Virus record (IMG/VR): IMGVR_UViG_3300022602_000162
Span: 1 to 46,566 of that record
Origin: a virus
Direction: 5' to 3' (one strand)
DNA length: 46,566 bases
Shown piece after piece: positions 39,273 to 46,304 of the stretch. The notes under the pieces were generated by a model. It saw only the letters and a program-made list of their open reading frames with translations, did not search any database and had not been told where the DNA came from. The position numbers and the translations under genes were made by a program. The first letter of the stretch is position 1. Each line of letters starts with the position of its first letter.

Positions 39273-39280
39273 TATTTATA
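39273..39280 (-). promoter_or_regulatory. Perfect T4-type late promoter
   Basis: TATAAATA on the minus strand, 22 bases before the ATG at 39250. It lies inside the end of the lipoprotein gene. Confidence 0.75.
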
Positions 39281-39533
39281 TGCCATTTCTATTGTATGTA
39301 CGTGCTGGATTACGACTGTACTCACACACGTACTCACCGTCAAAGATGTTTAGTAGGGAGCAATCAGCATCAGTTATGCTCGTTGCGGCATGTTCAGGTA
39401 TTGACTTGCCCGTTGATGCCAAACTGGTCATGCTGGTTGCAGTATAGGCCAAGCCAATGGGCCCAGCACAAGCTGACAGCAGGGCTGTGACGGCTATTAA
39501 TAGGGCGAGCGAATTCGTTCTATGATTAACCAT
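39276..39533 (-). CDS. Lipoprotein
   Basis: 85 residues from the ATG at 39533. Basic n-region, hydrophobic LALLIAVTALL and lipobox L19-S-A-C22 for signal peptidase II. The mature part (GPIGLAYTATSMTSLASTGKSIPEHAATSITDADC-like) resembles small bacterial lipoproteins that carry an STGKS-HA motif. Location: outer or inner membrane leaflet. Overlaps the upstream membrane gene by 37 bases. Confidence 0.75.
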   Translation of the reverse strand: MVNHRTNSLALLIAVTALLSACAGPIGLAYTATSMTSLASTGKSIPEHAATSITDADCSLLNIFDGEYVCEYSRNPARTYNRNGI

Positions 39534-39619
39534 ACTACAATCGCTATGATGCCGACAATGGGAATCCACTCTCTTGGCGGGATTGGGTCTAAATTGGGTC
39601 GTGTTGGTTTCAGTGTCAT
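39497..39619 (-). CDS. 40-residue single-pass membrane protein
   Basis: Pro-rich N-terminus (TLKPTRPNLDPIPPREW) then IPIVGIIAIVVWLIIE helix and a short basic tail. The ATG lies 7 bases after a promoter -10, so the transcript is probably leaderless. It overlaps the lipoprotein gene out of frame. Confidence 0.6.
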   Translation of the reverse strand: MTLKPTRPNLDPIPPREWIPIVGIIAIVVWLIIERIRSPY

Positions 39620-39625
39620 GTCACT

Positions 39626-39654
39626 ATATTAACACAATCTATAGCCCAAGTCAA
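39626..39654 (-). promoter_or_regulatory. Promoter of the membrane/lipoprotein pair
   Basis: TTGACT, 17 bp, TAATAT. Confidence 0.7.
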
Positions 39655-39766
39655 GTCCGTATGCGTTACGGGCTTGACGCAGGTGAACCTACGAATTTAT
39701 GAGTAGGGCTTGGCCGGGGCTCGAAGTGCCTACAACAGCTTCAAAAATTTTTCCGCTGTAGCTTCG

Positions 39767-40513
39767 CTAGATTTTGAGTTTACCGCTTTCAGCTAGCCAG
39801 TTAGATTCAGTCATCACTTGAGTGCTCAATGTTGTGGCAGGCCATGCAAATAGATAGCCCTTGTTGACTTGAAATCGTTTGGTAAAGTTGGTTGAGCCTC
39901 GACTGTAGTCTATTATTTCGTACAGTTTACCTTGTTCGTCCAGTGCTTGATATGTGCGTCCATCAGCTAGATAATGTGTGGGTTTAGGGTTGTCAAATCG
40001 TTGTTCTTCTATGTATATTGACTTGTAACCTCTGCCCTCACCATATAGGAATAACACTGAGTGTAGACGGTCACAGCCAGCTTCTTGTGTTGTGCGTAGT
40101 GCATAGGCTTCATATTCAGCTAATTGGCTGGAGATAATAGTTTCAGGGTCACCCTTATAGCCTTGCAAGTCCACATTGGGTCTACGTACAGGGCTCGTGA
40201 CTGAGCGTGGCATGCCTATCCAAAGTCCATCCAGCTCTGTGTAGGTTTTGTTTTCAGCGTGTGCCAGTTGCCTGTCGCTTCTGGGCTTGTCAAATATACC
40301 CAGGACTCCACGGCACTTGATGTCTAATGCTACATTGTCGACTTTGACATCCACTATGGTAGTTGATCCACCACGTTGTTCAGCACCAGGATAAAAGGGT
40401 TTGAGCCCTTGTGTGATTACCAACTCACCCGTAGTGTCGTTGGGTACTGCATAGGTCCATGCTTGACGAGCGTGGTGTGCTATGTTTACTGCTACTTCAG
40501 GAGTTATCAGCAT
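39767..40513 (-). CDS. Possible PD-(D/E)XK-type nuclease or restriction-like protein
   Basis: 248 residues. The segment STTIVDVKVDNVALDIKCRG has the spaced acidic residues and D-I-K end of a PD-(D/E)XK core, followed by helices and SVLFLYGEGRGYKSIYIEEQ strands, as in some restriction endonucleases. No close family is recognised, so this is tentative. The start overlaps the preceding TGA. Confidence 0.45.
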   Translation of the reverse strand: MLITPEVAVNIAHHARQAWTYAVPNDTTGELVITQGLKPFYPGAEQRGGSTTIVDVKVDNVALDIKCRGVLGIFDKPRSDRQLAHAENKTYTELDGLWIGMPRSVTSPVRRPNVDLQGYKGDPETIISSQLAEYEAYALRTTQEAGCDRLHSVLFLYGEGRGYKSIYIEEQRFDNPKPTHYLADGRTYQALDEQGKLYEIIDYSRGSTNFTKRFQVNKGYLFAWPATTLSTQVMTESNWLAESGKLKI

Positions 40514-40728
40514 CAGTCAGTTAGCAATGTAAAACGTGACACAAACGCTGGCAAACGGCAACTGAATATGGTGTCATCTGCTTGGTTACGATAGCTGACC
40601 CAGGGATCAGGTTCTTCATTGGGATTGGTTATGGCCATTATGGTAAACTTTTCCATACTGGTGCTGACCCAAGTGCTACCTACCCGGGGATATGTGTTCA
40701 TGCGGTCTTCTGTGGTAAATGTTGTCAT
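40513..40728 (-). CDS. Small protein, DUF1653-like pattern
   Basis: 71 residues from the ATG at 40728, after GGAG. Beta-rich: STWVSTSMEKFTIMAI, then WVSYRNQADDTIFSCRLPAFVSRFT, similar in layout to the DUF1653-type 'YR ... P-L-F' ending. Function unknown; same operon as its neighbours. Confidence 0.65.
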   Translation of the reverse strand: MTTFTTEDRMNTYPRVGSTWVSTSMEKFTIMAITNPNEEPDPWVSYRNQADDTIFSCRLPAFVSRFTLLTD

Positions 40729-40729
40729 G

Positions 40730-41461
40730 TTAGGGTTTCTCCAAGATCCAAACGCCTTCTGCTGTCTTGTCCTGCTTGAACAAGTCAAAAAACTCTGGAA
40801 TAGTCACAGTAGTTATCTGGTTGGTCAAGCCCACTTGCACACATGTGGCCCTGGTAAAGTCCCGCATGAAGTCTGCCTGCAACACAGTGCCATAGTTGTG
40901 CTTGAGACAGCCTATGACATTGGGCATGCCTTCACGTAGGCACTCCTGGGTTATGTGTCTGTTGTCGTCAGCTTCCACAGTATGATAGTCCGTAATGCCC
41001 AAGCTGGCACAGGCCAATTCAACACTACTGTCAGTGTCTATCATAGCCCACCCTTGGTTGACCAGTTCACTGCTGATGCCGTCCCAAAGTCTGGGGCTAC
41101 CCGGAGTCATAAAGGCTATTTGATGTACAGGGTACAGGGTGTGTAGGGTCTGGGCCATCATGGCTATCTGTTGTGCCGCTACCCTAGGTGGGTTACGCTG
41201 ACCCTGGGGTCCTTGCCAAGCACTGGTCAACTGATACACGGCCTTGTTGATGTCCTGGGGCATGCGTTGTTCTTCATACCATACATAGCCCTGGGCTAAT
41301 AGGTCTGCGTGTCCTCTGGGTGCGTTTGTCCATTCTCTGCTGTCCTGCAAGCGAATAGGATACTGACTGGCACTGATCAACAGGGTATAGTCTCTTTGGA
41401 CGAATTCGCCAAACTGTGCGTTGCTTTGGCTGATGGGCAAGCCCAAAATGTGATAGTTCAT
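40730..41461 (-). CDS. Hypothetical protein
   Basis: 243 residues from the ATG at 41461, overlapping the upstream stop by ATGA. Mixed alpha/beta with an N-terminal strand (MNYHILGLPISQ), YTLLISASQYPIRL and IPEFFDLFKQDKTAEGVWILEKP at the end. No motif recognised. Confidence 0.72.
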   Translation of the reverse strand: MNYHILGLPISQSNAQFGEFVQRDYTLLISASQYPIRLQDSREWTNAPRGHADLLAQGYVWYEEQRMPQDINKAVYQLTSAWQGPQGQRNPPRVAAQQIAMMAQTLHTLYPVHQIAFMTPGSPRLWDGISSELVNQGWAMIDTDSSVELACASLGITDYHTVEADDNRHITQECLREGMPNVIGCLKHNYGTVLQADFMRDFTRATCVQVGLTNQITTVTIPEFFDLFKQDKTAEGVWILEKP

Positions 41462-41682
41462 AATAGGTTTCCTGGGTCTGCTTGTTCTATTTGATCCAGC
41501 TGTTCCCACACATACTTGACCAGTTCTTTGCCTGTGGCTGGGTCCATGGTCATTAGGTGTACCACACGACTCAACAACATGGCCGCTACATTGTGTGCTT
41601 CAAACACACCTTCATAGCCTATGATCAGTGTGTCCAATTCTTCTATAAACTGCTCTAAATCTTGTTCGGAATGATTGCTCAT
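41458..41682 (-). CDS. Small acidic helical protein
   Basis: 74 residues, helical throughout (EQDLEQFIEELDTLIIGYEGVFEAHNVAAMLLSRVVH). Overlaps both neighbours by ATGA. Function unknown. Confidence 0.72.
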   Translation of the reverse strand: MSNHSEQDLEQFIEELDTLIIGYEGVFEAHNVAAMLLSRVVHLMTMDPATGKELVKYVWEQLDQIEQADPGNLL

Positions 41683-41972
41683 TGTACTAGCATCCTTATG
41701 AGTCCGGTTGAATCGATGCTGACTAGCAAGATGTAGTTAGCCAACATGCCAAATGATTTCCTAGTCCAACTAGCCCAAGCGTACAGACTGCAACCAGTGA
41801 TCCAAACGGGATAAAGCTCAAGAAGAGGAGGGTTGGGTACAGTGAGCGCCATTGTAATGCTACAGCCAATGCTGATAGCCCAAGCCAAAAGCTCGATGCA
41901 AAAACGAAAGGAGTTAGATCTAAAGTCATCACGGATCCATTCAAGTGTGGGTTTAAAAATTGTATCAATCAT
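41679..41972 (-). CDS. Multi-pass membrane protein, conserved in T4-like phages
   Basis: 97 residues. N-terminal amphipathic part (FKPTLEWIRDDFRSNSFRF) and three hydrophobic stretches (about 25-43, 53-68, 74-90). The TVPNPPLLELYPVWI and SFGMLANYILL motifs recur in small T4-like phage membrane proteins. First gene of a four-gene minus operon. Its ATG is 5 bases after the -10 (leaderless type). Confidence 0.78.
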   Translation of the reverse strand: MIDTIFKPTLEWIRDDFRSNSFRFCIELLAWAISIGCSITMALTVPNPPLLELYPVWITGCSLYAWASWTRKSFGMLANYILLVSIDSTGLIRMLVQ

Positions 41973-41977
41973 ACAGT

Positions 41978-42006
41978 AATTTAGCAGATATTTTGCCAGG
42001 AGTCAA
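41978..42006 (-). promoter_or_regulatory. Minus promoter of the divergent pair
   Basis: TTGACT, 17 bp, TAAATT. Confidence 0.6.
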
Positions 42007-42011
42007 GCATC

Positions 42012-42040
42012 TTGACAACATGCCGACTAGGCGCTATAAT
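42012..42040 (+). promoter_or_regulatory. Plus promoter of the right-hand early operon
   Basis: TTGACA, 17 bp, TATAAT. Its -35 is 6 bases from the -35 of the divergent minus promoter. Confidence 0.92.
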
Positions 42041-42071
42041 AGCTACTGTGTTAAACAAAATAGAGGCTATC

Positions 42072-42407
42072 ATGCAGGCACTAGTAGAAACTACAGATTG
42101 GGGCAACTCAGCTTGTCCAAACCATACTTATTTGTTGGATGGCAACAATTTGGTTGCTTATATCAAACAGGGTGAAAATCGGCCTTTCTATTTTAAGAAT
42201 CCTATCAAAGGCTTTGACAAGCGTGGACGCAAGTTCAAAGAACTAGACACAAATCCGTTTGATGTTACAATTACTACACAGTTGATTGAAGTAGCAGGTT
42301 CCAAAGGAACTTATTTTGTAGACCCTGAAGCCAAGACTTGCACTTGTCCAGGATTCACTTTTAGAGGTGCGTGTAAGCATGTTAAAGAAGTTGAAGCAGT
42401 CGCTTGA
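42072..42407 (+). CDS. SWIM-type zinc protein
   Basis: 111 residues from the ATG at 42072 (GAGG about 7 bases upstream). The C-terminus carries a SWIM zinc finger: Cys90-x-Cys92 ... Cys101-x-His103 in TCTCPGFTFRGACKHV. The N-terminus has strands (YLLDGNNLVAYIKQG) around a basic loop (KGFDKRGRKFKE). SWIM domains bind DNA or protein. First gene of the right early operon. Confidence 0.82.
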   Translation: MQALVETTDWGNSACPNHTYLLDGNNLVAYIKQGENRPFYFKNPIKGFDKRGRKFKELDTNPFDVTITTQLIEVAGSKGTYFVDPEAKTCTCPGFTFRGACKHVKEVEAVA

Positions 42408-42504
42408 ATCTCGAGCAAGGCGTAAGAAATTAGATAAAATGTTACGGCAGTTGGCCACTCCTCAACCCAGGAGACCAGCCGCAAAAACTATCCCAAGGAA
42501 GTAA
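42379..42504 (+). CDS. 41-residue very basic protein
   Basis: Lys/Arg-rich (LKKLKQSLESRARRKKLDKMLRQL, then PRRPAAKTIPRK). Its start overlaps the SWIM gene by 29 bases and its stop is 1 base before the next ATG, filling the gap exactly. It could be a nucleic-acid-binding peptide. Confidence 0.5.
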   Translation: MLKKLKQSLESRARRKKLDKMLRQLATPQPRRPAAKTIPRK

Positions 42505-42505
42505 A

Positions 42506-42904
42506 ATGGAATATCACATAACAGCAGGATCCAAAACCAAAGCCTATATTGAAAGTCTAATGCCCAGTTTGATAGATCAACTAAAGTTGAACAACAGCAA
42601 GAAACTCTTGGCCATACGCACCGATAGGGAAACTGAACATCCAGGCACAACTATTCCATTAATGGGCATAGACACAGTTTTGGTTGTGCTTAGGCCCAGC
42701 AGGGACCGTTATGAATTGGGCATTACCCTAGCACATGAAATGGTGCATGTGGCCCAAATGGTCAAGGGCACACTCAAGATGACACGTAAGGGTAAAAAAT
42801 GGAAGGGCAAGTTTTATCACATGGACTATCCTTATTTGCAACAGCCTTGGGAAATACAGGCATTTGCCAAACAAGAATTACTACTGCGTAGGGCTATAGA
42901 ATAA
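42506..42904 (+). CDS. HExxH metallopeptidase-like protein
   Basis: 132 residues. LAHEMVHVAQ supplies the zinc motif His77-Glu78-x-x-His81. The C-terminal PYLQQPWEIQAFAKQ has Glu in the position of a third ligand, as in small phage zincin-like proteins. The substrate is unknown. AAGGAAG precedes the ATG. Confidence 0.75.
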   Translation: MEYHITAGSKTKAYIESLMPSLIDQLKLNNSKKLLAIRTDRETEHPGTTIPLMGIDTVLVVLRPSRDRYELGITLAHEMVHVAQMVKGTLKMTRKGKKWKGKFYHMDYPYLQQPWEIQAFAKQELLLRRAIE

Positions 42905-43200
42905 TGAGATTTAGAATCAACAAATTGGATCGACGCCATACAGGCTATAAGCAGTTTACTCATTATATCATACCCACATATAGTGCTAAACTAGAGGACA
43001 AGCTGAGATTCTTTGAATGGCGTAACTGGTGCTGGGCCACTTGGGGTCCTGGTATGGAACGTGAAGCCGCACTGGAGTTTGGCACTAATCAATTCAGTGT
43101 GTGTCGTTGGGCTTGGCATACTGAAGACAGATCACGTAGACTGTATTTTGCCAGTGAAAAAGAATTAAATTGGTTTGTACTAACATGGAGTGGTGAATAA
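42904..43200 (+). CDS. WF-L-W family protein
   Basis: 98 residues. Trp-rich middle (FFEWRNWCWATWGPG), then RLYFASEKELNWFVLTWSGE, the same C-terminal module as genes at 23199, 44140, 44922, 45192, 45524 and 45784. Start overlaps the previous stop by one base. Function unknown. Confidence 0.75.
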   Translation: MRFRINKLDRRHTGYKQFTHYIIPTYSAKLEDKLRFFEWRNWCWATWGPGMEREAALEFGTNQFSVCRWAWHTEDRSRRLYFASEKELNWFVLTWSGE

Positions 43201-43418
43201 TGTATATTGATGAACAAGATTATTTGGACATGGCTCGTGACTATGAAGCCATGGAACGTCAAGCCGTACAGGATGCAGAAGAATTGCGTAGACTACGGTC
43301 TGGAGAATTGGTTACTTGTCCTTGTGATTTGGAACATGCCAGGGCAATGTTTAAAATGGCTTGTTTTTATTTGAGCCAACATGATCCAAAATTTGAATTG
43401 GAGTTAACAGATGATTAA
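43200..43418 (+). CDS. Small acidic protein
   Basis: 72 residues, helical and acidic, with a Cys pair (TCPCDLEHARAMFKMACFYL). Overlaps its neighbours on both sides. Unrecognised. Confidence 0.75.
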   Translation: MYIDEQDYLDMARDYEAMERQAVQDAEELRRLRSGELVTCPCDLEHARAMFKMACFYLSQHDPKFELELTDD

Positions 43419-43854
43419 AGGACTAACGGGCTCAGATGGGCTTTTTGTTGAAAACGGCAACACCACGTTGCCCTATATAAACCAAAACAGCAATAATCCT
43501 ATGCAGGGCATAATTAGAATATCGGGGACTGAGCTACAGGTGTTCGATGGCACAGCTTGGATCATGTTGCCCTCTAGCTATGCTACAGTTCGAATGGACT
43601 CTAGCATTATTAGCTGGGTACGTGCTAAACAAGCTCGAGAACAAGAGCAACATCAAGAGCTAGAGTATTTGAAACGTAGAGCCGAACAACACCCTAGCCT
43701 ACGTAAGGCTTATGAAGCTATCATACGTGCAGAAGAACGATTGAACGCAGACATTGACAAGGCTGTAGAAGATTTCAAATTGCTGGACAAGCTGATAGGC
43801 GAAGAATATGATAACGCAGGCATGGAAATGCAAATGCCTATGTCCAGCCCATGA
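43411..43854 (+). CDS. Conserved phage protein with fibre-like N-terminus
   Basis: 147 residues. N-terminal GLTGSDGLFVENGNTTLPYI, NPMQGIIRISGTELQVFDGTAWIMLPSSYATV pattern is common in phage structural or accessory proteins. The C-terminal half is a coiled coil (RAKQAREQEQHQELEYLKRR). Despite the fibre-like pattern it lies in an early operon. Confidence 0.75.
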   Translation: MIKGLTGSDGLFVENGNTTLPYINQNSNNPMQGIIRISGTELQVFDGTAWIMLPSSYATVRMDSSIISWVRAKQAREQEQHQELEYLKRRAEQHPSLRKAYEAIIRAEERLNADIDKAVEDFKLLDKLIGEEYDNAGMEMQMPMSSP

Positions 43855-44165
43855 ACATTCTAAACCTACGCTTTGAGTTTACCAATCCATTTGATCGCTG
43901 GGATTATTTTAAGAACCTAGGATGCCTACACGGCGATATGGGCATGTACAAAGCGTGGGAATTAGAGCACACATACTACAGTCCATTGTTGTTAGACTGT
44001 GAACTCAGCCTAACACATCGTTGTGATCATCCAGGCTTTGAGTTTGGTATCGGTATTTTAGGCTATGGCATTCATTTTAGAATCTATGACACACGTCATT
44101 GGAACTATGACTTAAACTGTTTGGAAGAACGGGACTACAGTGAGTACTTTGAAATTAACCACTAG
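43851..44165 (+). CDS. Conserved phage protein (FEFTNPFDRWDYFKNLG type)
   Basis: 104 residues. The start MNILNLRFEFTNPFDRWDYF, the KAWELEHTYYSPLLLDCELSL block and HFRIYDTRHWNYD are highly characteristic of a widespread small phage protein of unknown function. ATGA overlap upstream. Confidence 0.82.
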   Translation: MNILNLRFEFTNPFDRWDYFKNLGCLHGDMGMYKAWELEHTYYSPLLLDCELSLTHRCDHPGFEFGIGILGYGIHFRIYDTRHWNYDLNCLEERDYSEYFEINH

Positions 44166-44463
44166 ACAATGGCGTAACATTAGGGCTGAACTGCACAAAG
44201 AGCACCCAAAAACTGTATTCATGATTAGGGATAAAATGAAACAAGTTTTGGGTTTTACTGTACGTGAACACTCAGGTTATAGGCCAAGGACAGCCCGAGA
44301 GCTAGCGGAATACGATCTAAGTGATAATATTCGATATGAAACTGAAAAGGAAAATCGATTCTATAGAGAGAATATTAACGAACACTTCATTTGTCTTGAC
44401 TTTTATAACGAACGCAAGTACACTATGTTTTTATTAAAGTTTTCGGAGTTTATAAATGGATGA
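44140..44463 (+). CDS. Conserved phage protein, FLL-ending
   Basis: 107 residues from a GTG at 44140 (26-base overlap with the gene before it). LKLTTRQWRNIRAEL and LGFTVREHSGYRP at the N-terminal side, and ICLDFYNERKYTMFLLKFSEF at the end, a variant of the WF-L-W module with F replacing W. Function unknown. Confidence 0.7.
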   Translation: MSTLKLTTRQWRNIRAELHKEHPKTVFMIRDKMKQVLGFTVREHSGYRPRTARELAEYDLSDNIRYETEKENRFYRENINEHFICLDFYNERKYTMFLLKFSEFING

Positions 44464-44668
44464 GCTTGAACAATTACGTAAAGAAAACGAACAACTCAAA
44501 GAAGAGCTGAAACGTCTTTACGGAGTTGAACGACCGTTTGTTTGCGGTAGTACAAAGGATATAGACACAGATGGTATGCCTGTCTACGTCCTTGTCTGCC
44601 CGATGTATGGTTCAGACGGTTTTGCCATTTATAAAAAACACAGACAATACTCAGCACCCTCATATTAA
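44456..44668 (+). CDS. Small coiled-coil protein
   Basis: 70 residues. N-terminal leucine-rich coiled coil (MDELEQLRKENEQLKEELKRL) and a beta C-terminus with two Cys. GGAG 8 bases before the ATG. Function unknown. Confidence 0.72.
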   Translation: MDELEQLRKENEQLKEELKRLYGVERPFVCGSTKDIDTDGMPVYVLVCPMYGSDGFAIYKKHRQYSAPSY

Positions 44669-44677
44669 GGACACATT

Positions 44678-44917
44678 ATGGATATCAAAGAATTAGAAAA
44701 TGTATTTCGTCTTCAAACCACTGCCAGCGACACATATACTCCCAAAGATACATTAGACTATCTATTGATCAAAGGACAGAATAAAGTTACAGGCACACAT
44801 CCTGCAAAGGAAATGGCAACATTATTGGAACAATTAAATGAACATGGTTATGTATTTGATGCGTACAGAGATCGTACTCCTGTATTCATTGTACCAGAAA
44901 TTATAACGCCAATGTAA
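44678..44917 (+). CDS. Small early protein
   Basis: 79 residues: helix (KELENVFRLQTT), DTLDYLLIKGQNK, helix (PAKEMATLLEQLNEHGYV) and a final strand (RTPVFIVPEIITPM). AAGGA 6 bases before the ATG. Function unknown. Confidence 0.75.
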   Translation: MDIKELENVFRLQTTASDTYTPKDTLDYLLIKGQNKVTGTHPAKEMATLLEQLNEHGYVFDAYRDRTPVFIVPEIITPM

Positions 44918-44921
44918 TAGG

Positions 44922-45155
44922 ATGATTCAATTGAAGCAAGTCAAAGTAGGAATGTTCAATCTTCCAGGATTATCATTCCCTAAAGATCCTGCACCTGAGA
45001 TTGTTGAAGAAATGATTGTCTGGTGCAAAGAAAACCATTGTGGTTACTGTTCTGGTCCTAAACTTTGGAGCTTCAAGACAGAAGCACAAAGAGATTGGTT
45101 TATACTTCGTTGGATTGATCATATTCCCAAAGAGGAAATCAAAGAGGACGAGTGA
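44922..45155 (+). CDS. WF-L-W family protein
   Basis: 77 residues. IVEEMIVWCKENHCGYCSGPKLWSF then KTEAQRDWFILRWIDH: a clear member of the paralogous family, with a Cys triplet before the module. Confidence 0.78.
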   Translation: MIQLKQVKVGMFNLPGLSFPKDPAPEIVEEMIVWCKENHCGYCSGPKLWSFKTEAQRDWFILRWIDHIPKEEIKEDE

Positions 45156-45191
45156 AAAATTTACTCCTATCAAACATAAATCTTAAAAATC

Positions 45192-45527
45192 ATGACGCAG
45201 TATAAAGGTCGCGGGCTAATACAGATCACTGGCCGCCAAACTGGTAAATCTGTTGTTAATAGTATTAGTGCGGTTAAAAGTTTCCAAATGTTACCACGGG
45301 CACCTAAACCAAAGATCAAATGGAAACAATTACCTGGCAATAAACTACAGGCCTATGTAGATGAAATACAAGCCCGTGGCTTTGAGCGTGGACTCAATGA
45401 ATCTGATATGGATCCTATACAAGAATGGAGTAAGGAATGTAACTGTGGAGTCCGTACAAGTTTTAATACTTGGGAATTTAAAAGCGACAAGCACATTACT
45501 ATGTTCTTAATGAAGTGGGCATCATGA
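45192..45527 (+). CDS. WF-L-W family protein with GH19-like N-terminal motif
   Basis: 111 residues. C-terminal CNCGVRTSFNTWEFKSDKHITMFLMKW fits the family. The N-terminus MTQYKGRGLIQITGRQTGKS resembles the YRGRGLIQLTGR motif of GH19 endolysins and also ends in a short P-loop-like GRQTGKS. No Shine-Dalgarno is seen. Confidence 0.7.
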   Translation: MTQYKGRGLIQITGRQTGKSVVNSISAVKSFQMLPRAPKPKIKWKQLPGNKLQAYVDEIQARGFERGLNESDMDPIQEWSKECNCGVRTSFNTWEFKSDKHITMFLMKWAS

Positions 45528-45787
45528 CATTAGAAGATGAAATGATTGAGCAGGCCGCTAAACAAATGTCCAACGAACTAGACAGAGAAATACTTTGGGG
45601 AATGTTACAAGGCATGGGTTGGACTCGTGTTATGTTGCCACGGCTAATAGATAACCATCATGCTATTGATATTACCTATTGGCTAGAAGATAACTGTAAA
45701 CATTCGTACGAGCGTAATGGTAGAGATTTTATATTTGAAAGTCAAAAGGATGCTAACTGGTTTATCCTACGTTGGGGAACAGAATGA
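45524..45787 (+). CDS. WF-L-W family protein
   Basis: 87 residues from the ATG at 45524 (ATGA overlap). N-terminal TLEDEMIEQAAKQMSNELDREILWGML helix is a common phage start; the C-terminal FIFESQKDANWFILRWGTE is the clearest example of the module. Confidence 0.78.
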   Translation: MTLEDEMIEQAAKQMSNELDREILWGMLQGMGWTRVMLPRLIDNHHAIDITYWLEDNCKHSYERNGRDFIFESQKDANWFILRWGTE

Positions 45788-46035
45788 TCAAAGACTGGGG
45801 TGATAAGGTTACAATTGACTGTTGGGATAACGGTGCTGAACGAAATTGCCATCCTGCTTGGATAAAGTTAGTAGACAGTATTGACGAAGACTTGGATCAT
45901 AACGGATATGAAAAAGCTGTTAATATGGTATTGAAGAAGTACAAGGCTAAGATGATTCGCCCTAGCACTTATCCACACTATATGCGATTTCCTAACATGA
46001 AGATGGCCAATTGGTTTTTATTGGAGTGGATGTAA
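45784..46035 (+). CDS. WF-L-W family protein
   Basis: 83 residues from the ATG at 45784 (ATGA overlap). Ends YMRFPNMKMANWFLLEWM. Helical acidic middle (DSIDEDLDHNGYEKAVNMVLKKY). Confidence 0.78.
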   Translation: MIKDWGDKVTIDCWDNGAERNCHPAWIKLVDSIDEDLDHNGYEKAVNMVLKKYKAKMIRPSTYPHYMRFPNMKMANWFLLEWM

Positions 46036-46304
46036 TGAACGAACGAATTCGACAACTTGCTGAAAAGGCTGGCTTGAGATTTACTCAATTGATGAGCAAT
46101 CCAATGGTTCCTGTTGTGGATGGTAAAGAAAAAGATTTAGAAAAATTTGCCGAGTTGCTTGTTGAGGCGGTGTTGGATCAAGTCAAAGAACGTGCATACT
46201 ATACGGGTGACAGAGACTGGAGCGATGAAGTAGATCGTACTTGGATTCAATTAGAGTTTGGCTATGGTAAACTACACGATGCAAAACATGGAGTTGAAGA
46301 ATGA
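46035..46304 (+). CDS. Conserved phage protein (NERIRQLAEKAG type)
   Basis: 89 residues. MNERIRQLAEKAGLRF and LEKFAELLVEAVL are characteristic of a widespread T4-like phage small-protein family of unknown function. Shares one base with the preceding stop. Confidence 0.8.
   Translation: MNERIRQLAEKAGLRFTQLMSNPMVPVVDGKEKDLEKFAELLVEAVLDQVKERAYYTGDRDWSDEVDRTWIQLEFGYGKLHDAKHGVEE

Noticed and set aside
39276-39619. Firm Rz/Rz1 spanin call
   Set aside because: The membrane peptide has no periplasmic coiled coil, and the lipoprotein is not proline-rich.
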